Source: Candidatus Aenigmarchaeota archaeon CG_4_9_14_3_um_filter_37_18 (GTDB lineage Archaea; Aenigmatarchaeota; Aenigmatarchaeia; CG10238-14). From it: 14,723 bases of DNA. Below, piece by piece: positions 8,344-13,690 of this stretch. The position numbers and the translations under genes are program-made. Each line of letters opens with the position of its first letter. Positions within the stretch are counted from its first letter, which is position 1. The stretch spans positions 1-14,723 of the forward strand of contig PFTQ01000033.1 of assembly GCA_002789635.1 (NCBI GenBank). Reading direction: 5' to 3'. A model generated the notes under the pieces. The model searched no databases and had not been told where the DNA came from. It saw only the letters and a list, made by a program, of their open reading frames with translations.

Positions 8344-8352
8344 ACCTCCCTA
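8344..8352 (-). promoter_or_regulatory. Shine-Dalgarno of purA overlapping a stop codon
   Basis: The minus strand reads TAGGGAGGT. The TAG is the stop codon of the upstream FAD-dehydrogenase gene and GGGAGGT is a near-perfect ribosome binding site. Six bases separate it from TTG 8337, which decides the purA start and implies coupled translation. Confidence 0.7.
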
Positions 8353-9687
8353 AATAGATTTAATTATTCCCTCCCCTGCGATCAGCCCAGTAGCAGCAGC
8401 GCCAACTATATTACCCGACACACCTGCCCCATCCCCAGCGACAAACAAGTTTTTAACAGAAGTTTCCAGATACTTGCTTGTCCTGATCTTTGATGACCTA
8501 AGCTTGATTTCAGGAGCATAAAGAAGAGTGGAGCCAGAGTTTATTCCAGGCATAACCTTATCCAATTTCTCTAAACCTTCAATAATATTTACAACAACTC
8601 TGTGAGGCAAAGCCATTGAGATATCCCCAGGAACTACATCCTTTAAGGTAGGGTCAACTAAACCTTTTTTAATTCTTCCCCAAGTGCTTCTTCTTCCTTT
8701 CTTCAGGTCTTCCAACCTTTGAAGAATAGGCTTCCCCCCGCCTATAGTTGTAGCCAGCTGAGCTATAGATTTAGCATATTCAGTCGTGTTTTCAATAGGC
8801 TCTGTCAGGACAACTTCTGAGACTAAAGCAAAGTTGGAATTTTCTGAGAGATGATCAGAGTTGGAGTGGCCATTCACACAAACAAACCCTTCATAATCTT
8901 CTATTCCCACTAACCCATTAGGGCAAGGGCAAAAAGTCCTTACAACATCTTCAAATGTTTTTGATTGAAGCATGAATATAGCTTCATACATGAGGTCAGA
9001 ATATTTTTTCATAACAATAGCAGGGAATTCAACCCTTACACCAACTTCTATCTTATCATAATCATAGGGAATCTTGTACTTTAAAGAAAGGTCTTGCAGC
9101 CACTTTGCATTAATCCTGCCTGTAGCTAGAATAATTTTATCAAACTTAAGCTTTTCCCCTGACTTTGATACAATCCCGCAGCATTTAGAATCATTTATCA
9201 ACAAATCTGTGATTTGGGTTTCATTTATTATGTTGACTTTCTTATCTTCTAGGTAATCCTGAAAGCTCTTCATTATAGGCGGAAGCTTGTCTGTGCCTAC
9301 ATGCTTTATCTTTCTGATGACCAGCCTAATGTTGCGTTTTTTCGCCTCTTCAACAAATTCATTTGCTTTATCCATATCTTTTGGATAATACTCAGAATTC
9401 ACCCCAAAATCTATGAATATCTTATCAACTTGATCAAGGTATTTCTGGTATTCAGGAATAGAAAATAGATGCAGTATTTTCTCATGGCTTAGCACAGGGC
9501 TGAAATGCAGCTTGCCGTCGGAAAATGTTCCAGCTCCCCCGATGCCGCACATAATGTCTTTGGGTGTTCTATTCTCAACGCGTTTACCCATGTCTATTAA
9601 TGTGACATCCAAACCTTTTTTTTGTGACAACTTATATGCAGAAAACAATCCAGCAGGACCAGCGCCAACTATTCCTATTTTCACCAA
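8350..9687 (-). CDS. FAD-dependent dehydrogenase (COG2509-like)
   Basis: A 445-residue flavoprotein. The N-terminal dinucleotide fold 'GIVGAGPAG' (GxGxxG, residues 8-13) ends its second strand in D32. 'CGIGGAGTFSDGKL' (47-60) and a Cys-containing 'FCPCPNG' are typical of the uncharacterised FAD-dependent dehydrogenases of COG2509. An 'ATGR' loop follows, and the C-terminal 'LFVAGDGAG' is the second FAD contact. The substrate is not known for this family. The gene starts with TTG 9687 or GTG 9684; AAGGA at 9694-9698 sits six or nine bases ahead, so both are possible. It is first in a tight run with purA, six bases downstream, so it shares its mRNA with AMP synthesis genes, although a functional link is only inferred. 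Confidence 0.88.
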   Translation of the reverse strand: MVKIGIVGAGPAGLFSAYKLSQKKGLDVTLIDMGKRVENRTPKDIMCGIGGAGTFSDGKLHFSPVLSHEKILHLFSIPEYQKYLDQVDKIFIDFGVNSEYYPKDMDKANEFVEEAKKRNIRLVIRKIKHVGTDKLPPIMKSFQDYLEDKKVNIINETQITDLLINDSKCCGIVSKSGEKLKFDKIILATGRINAKWLQDLSLKYKIPYDYDKIEVGVRVEFPAIVMKKYSDLMYEAIFMLQSKTFEDVVRTFCPCPNGLVGIEDYEGFVCVNGHSNSDHLSENSNFALVSEVVLTEPIENTTEYAKSIAQLATTIGGGKPILQRLEDLKKGRRSTWGRIKKGLVDPTLKDVVPGDISMALPHRVVVNIIEGLEKLDKVMPGINSGSTLLYAPEIKLRSSKIRTSKYLETSVKNLFVAGDGAGVSGNIVGAAATGLIAGEGIIKSI

Positions 9688-9719
9688 AATGTATCCTTAC
9701 TAATATTTTTGAAAGGTAG

Positions 9720-9727
9720 AATAAATA
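9720..9727 (-). promoter_or_regulatory. Possible TATA box of the FAD-purA-purB operon
   Basis: The minus strand reads TATTTATT about 36 bases before the first start codon. Transcription would begin about 10 bases upstream of the start, close to the AAGGA ribosome binding site. The region is AT-rich and other positions are possible. Confidence 0.3.
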
Positions 9728-9861
9728 GATTTAAGACAAAATTTAGATGATGCCGAATAGTAGATAAATAGCATCGGTATGAAATTCTCGTATAGTACTT
9801 ACCTCCCTTGGTGCTTCTGAGACGATTAATAGATTGTAGGAAAATCAGATGTACGAAAGTT

Positions 9862-9884
9862 AACTACTCGTGCTAAAGGTAGTT
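9862..9884. promoter_or_regulatory. Inverted repeat upstream of the 69-residue gene
   Basis: AACTAC (9862-9867) and GTAGTT (9879-9884) form a perfect 6-bp inverted repeat with an 11-base spacer, ending four bases before a strong TATA box. Its position just upstream of the promoter elements suits a regulator-binding site. The rest of the 9728-9860 gap shows no gene I can support. Confidence 0.3.
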
Positions 9885-9888
9885 GAAA

Positions 9889-9896
9889 TATAAATA
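9889..9896 (+). promoter_or_regulatory. TATA box of the 69-residue gene
   Basis: TATAAATA is a near-consensus archaeal TATA box, centred about 26 bases before the ATG at 9918. There is no ribosome binding site between, so a leaderless transcript is expected. It is among the strongest promoter-like sequences in the window. Confidence 0.55.
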
Positions 9897-9917
9897 ATAA
9901 AAGAAATAATTATTTTT

Positions 9918-10127
9918 ATGGGAAGTCTTCATCCAAGATATGCTAGAGCAATTTCCTCTGAAAGTAGAGATGCTCCTCAGGGTATTTGGCCTTTTGGAAG
10001 TCTGGTACCAAGTATAGGAATACTTCAAGAATACTATGCAAAACTGTGGGGAGTTGATTCTGAAGAAGTAAGGATTGAAGTTTTTGTTCATGGCTATGTT
10101 GCTTCGAAAACGACAAATCTTAGCTAA
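9918..10127 (+). CDS. Small orphan protein, 69 residues
   Basis: I do not recognise this protein. It begins MGSLHPRYARAI, contains a Pro/Gly/Trp patch (QGIWPFGSLVP, about 21-31), a helix-like 'LQEYYAKLWGV' and a strand-like 'EVRIEVFVHGYV' near the end. There is no signal peptide, membrane segment or Cys pair. Support for it being real is a TATAAATA box at exact leaderless spacing, protein-like composition, and a T-run (TAATTTTTTC) directly at the stop codon that could end the transcript. A 95-codon frame on the opposite strand overlaps it but has low-complexity, tyrosine- and asparagine-rich sequence and no promoter. It stands alone between the divergent FAD/purine operon and aMBF1. Confidence 0.55.
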   Translation: MGSLHPRYARAISSESRDAPQGIWPFGSLVPSIGILQEYYAKLWGVDSEEVRIEVFVHGYVASKTTNLS

Positions 10128-10134
10128 TTTTTTC
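10126..10134 (+). terminator. T-run after the 69-residue gene
   Basis: The stop codon TAA runs into AATTTTTTC. Archaeal RNA polymerase commonly terminates in such T-tracts without a hairpin. The assignment rests on position alone. Confidence 0.35.
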
Positions 10135-10250
10135 AAAAATACCGTTACCACATATATCAATTTTAAGAGCAGAGGAATACACCGGATAATAAATTAATTC
10201 TTCCCCACTAAAATAACATTAGAAGAAAGAATTTATGAGGTAGGCATCCA

Positions 10251-10709
10251 ATGACCGAATGCACACTGTGCGGAAGGAACACAGACAAACTTTTCCTCGC
10301 TGAGGTTGAAGGGGCTCATATAGAGGTTTGCGAAGTCTGTGGCAACTTCGGGAAAATAATAGAAGAAATAAAACACAAACCAAAAACCACTTTTGTTAAA
10401 AGAGAAGCCAAGTCAGAATTAGAAGAGCCAGAAGAGGATTTCAAGCCAAATTATGGGAAGCTTATAATTCAAGCCCGCCAGAAGATAGGCCTAGAAAGAA
10501 AAGATTTTGCACTAAAAATAAAAGAAAAGGAGTCACTGATTAAAAGAGTAGAATCCCAGCAGATGATTCCTGATGCAAAACTCACAAAAAAAATTGAGGA
10601 TTTTTTGGAGATAAAACTCAATCAGATTTACGAGTCAAGAAGGTTAGATCCTGCTGTAGAGAAAGGCTCTTTAACTCTTGGGGATATAGTAGTAGTGGAG
10701 GATGATTGA
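10251..10709 (+). CDS. Archaeal MBF1-type zinc-ribbon HTH protein
   Basis: A 152-residue protein with the layout of archaeal multiprotein bridging factor 1 (aMBF1). The N-terminal zinc ribbon uses C4, C7, C27 and C30. A charged linker (about 40-65) follows, then an Xre/Cro-type helix-turn-helix at about 68-125 ('YGKLIIQARQKIGLERKDFA'). In eukaryotes MBF1 bridges activators and TBP, and archaeal and yeast homologues associate with ribosomes; which role applies here is not visible. The start is fixed by GAGGT nine bases before the ATG. Its 3' end carries GGAGG, the ribosome binding site of the carbamoyltransferase gene that begins at or inside its stop codon, so the two are cotranscribed and probably coupled. 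Confidence 0.9.
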   Translation: MTECTLCGRNTDKLFLAEVEGAHIEVCEVCGNFGKIIEEIKHKPKTTFVKREAKSELEEPEEDFKPNYGKLIIQARQKIGLERKDFALKIKEKESLIKRVESQQMIPDAKLTKKIEDFLEIKLNQIYESRRLDPAVEKGSLTLGDIVVVEDD

Positions 10710-10710
10710 C

Positions 10711-11643
10711 ATGCAACTGAAAGGAAGGGATATGCTTTCGCTGAAAAATTACACAAAGGAAGAGTTGGAATATCTGATAGATCTAGGGATCAAGATCAAA
10801 AAAAATCCAGAGAAATATTACGATGTATTGAAGAAAAAGACTCTAATAATGCTTTTCGAAAAATCTTCGACAAGGACTAGATGCTCATTTGAAGCGGGTA
10901 TGGCTCAAATGGGTGGGCATGCTATATTTCTGGATTGGCAGTCCTCGCAATTGTCAATAGGAGCTGAGCTCAAGGATGAAGTCCGTTCCATGGAAAGATA
11001 CTGCGATGTGATTGCGGCAAGAGTTAAAAAACATAAAACCATTCGGGAGATAGCTGATTCAGTCAAAAAACCGGTCATCAACATGCTCTGCGAGAAATAC
11101 CATCCATGCCAAGGATTAGGGGACATGATGACTATTAAGGAGCATATAGGTAGTTTAAAAGGAAAAAAACTCGTCTACACAGGAATTGCAAATAATGTTA
11201 GTAACTCGCTTGTATGTGCGGGAACAAAACTTGGAATGAAAGTTGTTTTAGCGATTCCTGAGAAAGATCCTGATGCAGTTGATGTTGAACTTGAAAAAAA
11301 GGCAAAAGCAACAGGACTGTATGAAGAGACAAAAGACCTTAAGTCTGCTGTGAAGGATGCTGACATAGTCTACACAGATACATGGGTTAACATAGAATTT
11401 ATGAAAGACCCTAAGTTCGCAGCAGAGAAAGAGAGAAGAATGAAAACATTCATGCCTTACCAGGTTAACGCTAAACTACTGAAAGACACTGGAAGCCATG
11501 CAAAGATTATGCATTGTCTTGCTGCGCATGTTGGGTATGAGATCACACGGGATGCGATCGACCACAAAAACTCAATAATCTTCAACCAGGCCGAGAACAG
11601 GATGCATATTCAGAAGGCGATTCTTGTTAGTCTGGTTGGATAG
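10711..11643 (+). CDS. argF: Ornithine carbamoyltransferase-like protein
   Basis: An aspartate/ornithine carbamoyltransferase of 310 residues; the family transfers carbamoyl from carbamoyl phosphate to ornithine, or runs in reverse in arginine catabolism. Carbamoyl-phosphate residues are intact: 'SSTRTR' (52-57) and 'HPCQ' (131-134). 'ANNVSNSL' and 'ENRMH' are OTCase-like. However the ornithine loop, normally D-x-x-x-S-M-G, reads D-T-W-V-N-I-E (223-229), and the HCLP motif reads HCLA (268-271), so the amine substrate is less certain than the family. I prefer ATG 10711, nine bases after GGAGG (10697-10701), giving 'MQLKGRD' as in many OTCases; the in-frame ATG at 10702 abuts the GGAGG. No other arginine gene is in the window. 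Confidence 0.88.
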   Translation: MQLKGRDMLSLKNYTKEELEYLIDLGIKIKKNPEKYYDVLKKKTLIMLFEKSSTRTRCSFEAGMAQMGGHAIFLDWQSSQLSIGAELKDEVRSMERYCDVIAARVKKHKTIREIADSVKKPVINMLCEKYHPCQGLGDMMTIKEHIGSLKGKKLVYTGIANNVSNSLVCAGTKLGMKVVLAIPEKDPDAVDVELEKKAKATGLYEETKDLKSAVKDADIVYTDTWVNIEFMKDPKFAAEKERRMKTFMPYQVNAKLLKDTGSHAKIMHCLAAHVGYEITRDAIDHKNSIIFNQAENRMHIQKAILVSLVG

Positions 11644-11649
11644 ATTATG

Positions 11650-11667
11650 TTTCGATAATTTTCGAAA
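11650..11667. repeat. Short inverted repeat after argF
   Basis: TTTCGA (11650-11655) and TCGAAA (11662-11667) are perfect complements with a 6-base spacer. The element lies between the argF stop codon and the TATA box of the HTH/nucleotidyltransferase pair. It could be an argF 3' hairpin or part of a regulatory site at that promoter. Confidence 0.35.
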
Positions 11668-11668
11668 G

Positions 11669-11692
11669 ATTTATATATAACTAAATATAAAT
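11669..11692 (+). promoter_or_regulatory. TATA box inside a perfect inverted repeat
   Basis: The core TTTATATATAA (11670-11680) is a strong TATA box centred 26 bases before the ATG at 11701, giving leaderless spacing. It overlaps a perfect 8-bp inverted repeat, ATTTATAT (11669-11676) and ATATAAAT (11685-11692), separated by 8 bases. The two arms lie about 16 bases apart centre to centre, so a dimeric repressor could bind both and block TBP. Autoregulation by the HTH protein encoded next is the natural inference. Confidence 0.5.
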
Positions 11693-11700
11693 ATTGAAAC

Positions 11701-12282
11701 ATGAAGAAGAAAGAGTGGATATACAGAGAGATATTATATCAAGTTTTAGAAGAGAAAAAGAGTTTTATTACTCAGAGCTTTCTTTCTAAAAGATGTGGAG
11801 TCTCATTAGGGAATGTTAACCATGCTGTTGAACCATTAGCATCAATGAATGCAATAGAAAAGAAGCCAAGAGGTTTTACAGTCATCGGTGCCAAAAAAAT
11901 ACTTCTTTACTGGGCTTCTACAAGAAATCTGGACAAAGATATTGTTTATCAAACTTTTTCTAATATATCTGTTATTGAAATCGAAAAGATTATTCCTGTA
12001 AATATGTTTACGGCTTATTCTGGTTTTAAATTCAAGTTCAATTCTACACCTTCAGATTATTCAGAAGTGTTTGCATATGGGAATGCAGAGAAAGTTAAAG
12101 AGAGGTTTGCTGAAAAAAAAGGCAGGCCCAATGTCATTGTTCTTAAGACTGATAAGCATCTTATGAAATTCAAACAAATACCTATCGCTCAATTGTTTGT
12201 TGACCTTTGGAACATTAATACATGGTATTCCCAGGAATTCTTGAAAGTTTTAGAGGCGAAGATAAATGGAATTTTGGAATGA
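11701..12282 (+). CDS. HTH protein, probable AbiEi-like antitoxin/regulator
   Basis: A 193-residue protein with an N-terminal winged helix-turn-helix (about 10-62): 'SFLSKRCGVSLGNVNHAVEPL' is cut here to its key feature, a helix-turn-helix with GVSLGNV in the recognition region, followed by a wing with KKPRGFTV. Residues 65-193 form an alpha/beta domain containing 'VFAYGNAEKVKERF' and 'PNVIVLKTD', similar in outline to AbiEi-type regulators and related archaeal proteins. In AbiE systems this protein represses the operon and neutralises the nucleotidyltransferase toxin. It overlaps the nucleotidyltransferase gene by 17 bases and is preceded by a leaderless promoter lying in an inverted repeat. 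The pairing is clear; the toxin-antitoxin role is inferred. Confidence 0.7.
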   Translation: MKKKEWIYREILYQVLEEKKSFITQSFLSKRCGVSLGNVNHAVEPLASMNAIEKKPRGFTVIGAKKILLYWASTRNLDKDIVYQTFSNISVIEIEKIIPVNMFTAYSGFKFKFNSTPSDYSEVFAYGNAEKVKERFAEKKGRPNVIVLKTDKHLMKFKQIPIAQLFVDLWNINTWYSQEFLKVLEAKINGILE

Positions 12283-12886
12283 CATTGCTACAGATAAAAG
12301 CTGGAAAGTGCTCATAGAAATATCCAAAAGATTTGATTTCATAATTATTGGCGGATGGGCTGCTTATCTACACACTAAAACACTGAAATCCAAGGATATA
12401 GATGTTGTAGTTGATTTTGACACTCTTGAAAAGATGGGTATGGAGTATAGACTAAAGAAAAATACTAACCTCAAAAAATATGAGATAATAGTGGATGAAA
12501 TATCAGTAGACATATATGTGCCCTTTTTCTCTAAACTTGTAGTCCCTTTGGAAGATCTTAAAAGTATGTCAACTAGTATAGAGGGGATGAGAGTTGTGAA
12601 TCCTGAGGTTCTGTTGATTCTCAAGCAGCAGGCAGAGTTTGAAAGAAGAGATTCGATAAAAGGTCAGAAAGATAGGGCTGATATCTTGAATGTTCTTATT
12701 AACTCAAGTGTGGAGTTGAAGAAGTATCTCAACCTTGTTCGGAAATATAGGTTAACAGATTATCCAAAAAGACTTAGAGAAATAGTAAAAACCGCCAGAA
12801 AGGAGTTTGAATACTTGGGGATAAGGAACCCAAGAAGAATTAAAATTCTGAAGGAAGAGTTGATGAAAAAGCTGAGAGAGTTGTGA
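12266..12886 (+). CDS. Nucleotidyltransferase, probable AbiEii-like toxin
   Basis: A 206-residue polymerase-beta-fold nucleotidyltransferase. The signature is 'IIGGWAAYLH' (27-36) followed by 'KDIDVVVDF' with metal ligands D44 and D46; a third acidic residue is D82 in 'ISVDIYVP'. Residues 112-145 carry a conserved-looking 'LILKQQAE' helix and 'KGQKDRADI', as in AbiEii/COG2253-like proteins. AbiEii/MenT-type enzymes transfer nucleotides to RNA targets such as tRNA and are toxic without their partner. The C-terminus is very basic (RNPRRIKILKEELMKKLREL), suggesting RNA contact. GAGG (12253-12256) is nine bases ahead of the ATG, inside the upstream gene. All catalytic residues appear present, so it is probably active. 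Confidence 0.75.
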   Translation: MEFWNDIATDKSWKVLIEISKRFDFIIIGGWAAYLHTKTLKSKDIDVVVDFDTLEKMGMEYRLKKNTNLKKYEIIVDEISVDIYVPFFSKLVVPLEDLKSMSTSIEGMRVVNPEVLLILKQQAEFERRDSIKGQKDRADILNVLINSSVELKKYLNLVRKYRLTDYPKRLREIVKTARKEFEYLGIRNPRRIKILKEELMKKLREL

Positions 12887-12897
12887 AGTCAGTAGAG

Positions 12898-12944
12898 AAT
12901 AGCTATACTATTTGTGATTTGTTAGTATTTATTTTTTTATTTTC
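12898..12944 (+). terminator. Hairpin and T-rich tract after the NTase gene
   Basis: AATAG (12898-12902) and CTATT (12908-12912) make a small hairpin, followed by a T-rich stretch including seven consecutive Ts. It is located just after the nucleotidyltransferase stop codon and probably ends that transcript. Confidence 0.4.
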
Positions 12945-13000
12945 TGGACTTGCGTAAATTGATTTTAATTCTTCGCGACAAATTACTGGTGGGTTCTTTT

Positions 13001-13022
13001 GAGATCTCCTTCTATTGAATAG
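13001..13022. repeat. Two adjacent palindromes upstream of a small gene pair
   Basis: GAGATCTC (13001-13008) is a perfect palindrome, and CTATTGAATAG (13012-13022) is a palindrome around one central G. They lie 19-40 bases before the ATG at 13041. They could be a regulator-binding site or 5' leader structure. A TATA-like stretch (GATTTTAATTC, 12961-12971) lies upstream. The remainder of the 12945-13040 gap shows nothing else. Confidence 0.3.
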
Positions 13023-13040
13023 GAAAATAAAGGTGAAAAT

Positions 13041-13238
13041 ATGATGCATTTTGGGATTAATAGCATAGATGCAGGGCAATACACTGGTCGAAAAGGATAC
13101 ACAGTTTTTAAAAATTTAATCACTAGGCAATTTATCGTTGTAGCTTCTCAGGTGGATTCATTCTATGAAGTCATGGGTGAAAGATGGGGCCGAAATCAAG
13201 ATGATCCTATATGGAGCAATTATGTAAAAGTTGGATAG
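13041..13238 (+). CDS. Small orphan protein, 65 residues
   Basis: I do not recognise this protein. It starts MMHFGINSIDAG, has a strand-rich first half ('GYTVFKNLITRQFIVVASQ') and a Trp-containing, polar second half ('GERWGRNQDDPIWSNY'), suggesting a small globular domain. It has no Cys pair, signal peptide or membrane segment. GGTGA lies about six bases before the first of two consecutive ATG codons, so it is probably translated from a leadered mRNA. It is the first of two small genes in tandem; the second begins seven bases before its stop (TTG) or 13 bases after it (ATG). A functional pair is possible but nothing identifies its role. Confidence 0.5.
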   Translation: MMHFGINSIDAGQYTGRKGYTVFKNLITRQFIVVASQVDSFYEVMGERWGRNQDDPIWSNYVKVG

Positions 13239-13251
13239 AATAGGTAATTTC

Positions 13252-13512
13252 ATGTACAAACTAGTGAAGAATCCCTATAGTAATGCCGTGGATTTACTAA
13301 ATGAACAAGGAGGTTGGGTGAGAACTTTATATCCTGGTCATATATTACCAGAAATTTTTGCCTGTTTTTCTTTTAACGGAAGCGTGCAATGTATGAGAGA
13401 TGCAGAAGATTTGGTAGATTCTGTGCTTAAAATGGATTATATTCCAGTAGAAGTTGAATATGACTCTTCTAGGTTAAACGGGAAGCATCTTTCTGATTTT
13501 AACAGGAACTAG
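13252..13512 (+). CDS. Small orphan protein, 86 residues
   Basis: I do not recognise this protein. It begins MYKLVKNPYSNAV, continues with 'GGWVRTLYPGHILPE', 'CFSFNGSVQCM' and a helix 'DAEDLVDSVLKM', and ends in a polar tail. I choose ATG 13252 because AGGT lies six bases ahead of it; an in-frame TTG at 13231 would overlap the previous gene by eight bases and add seven residues, but has no ribosome binding site. Two Cys residues (in CFSF and VQCM) could pair, though this is only a possibility. It is in the same direction as the 65-residue gene and probably cotranscribed. Downstream is the decayed PIN-domain fragment on the other strand. Confidence 0.5.
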   Translation: MYKLVKNPYSNAVDLLNEQGGWVRTLYPGHILPEIFACFSFNGSVQCMRDAEDLVDSVLKMDYIPVEVEYDSSRLNGKHLSDFNRN

Positions 13513-13521
13513 ATTTAATGT

Positions 13522-13650
13522 TTATATCACATCTTTTGACTTCACCTTCTTTATTCCTTTGGCCTTGTTAAAGTCCTTGTCGAAAGAAATCAGAATATCA
13601 ATATTCTAAAGTAGAAAATCAATTACCAATCAGTCAGTCATCACAACCAA
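13522..13650 (-). pseudogene. Decayed 3' end of a VapC-type PIN-domain toxin gene
   Basis: Reading the minus strand from 13650 to the TAA at 13522 gives a frame whose last 27 residues include 'NIDILISFDKDFNKAKGI' and end 'KVKSKDVI'. This is the familiar C-terminus of VapC/PIN ribonucleases, where the Asp of 'SFDKDF' is a metal ligand. Upstream in the same frame 'VVMTD' resembles the previous conserved acidic position, but the frame is cut by TGA (13630-13632) and TAG (13606-13608). Replacing them with Trp and Tyr would restore a smooth PIN sequence. The N-terminal half and any VapB antitoxin gene are missing. It is a short relic, too small for function, lying where the aSelBL promoter should be. 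Confidence 0.6.
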
Positions 13651-13690
13651 AAGCCTAAAAAATCCTTTAGTGCAATAAAATATTGGTCAT

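Noticed and set aside
9747..9820. Possible C/D box sRNA, with ATGATGC as box C and CTGA as box D
   Set aside because: Box C is imperfect, no D' box is present, and the 74-base span is longer than typical archaeal C/D guides.
9873..10160. 95-codon frame on the minus strand over the 69-residue gene
   Set aside because: Composition is low-complexity (many Asn, Tyr, Phe, Ser) and no promoter or ribosome binding site precedes it, whereas the plus-strand gene has an excellent TATA box.
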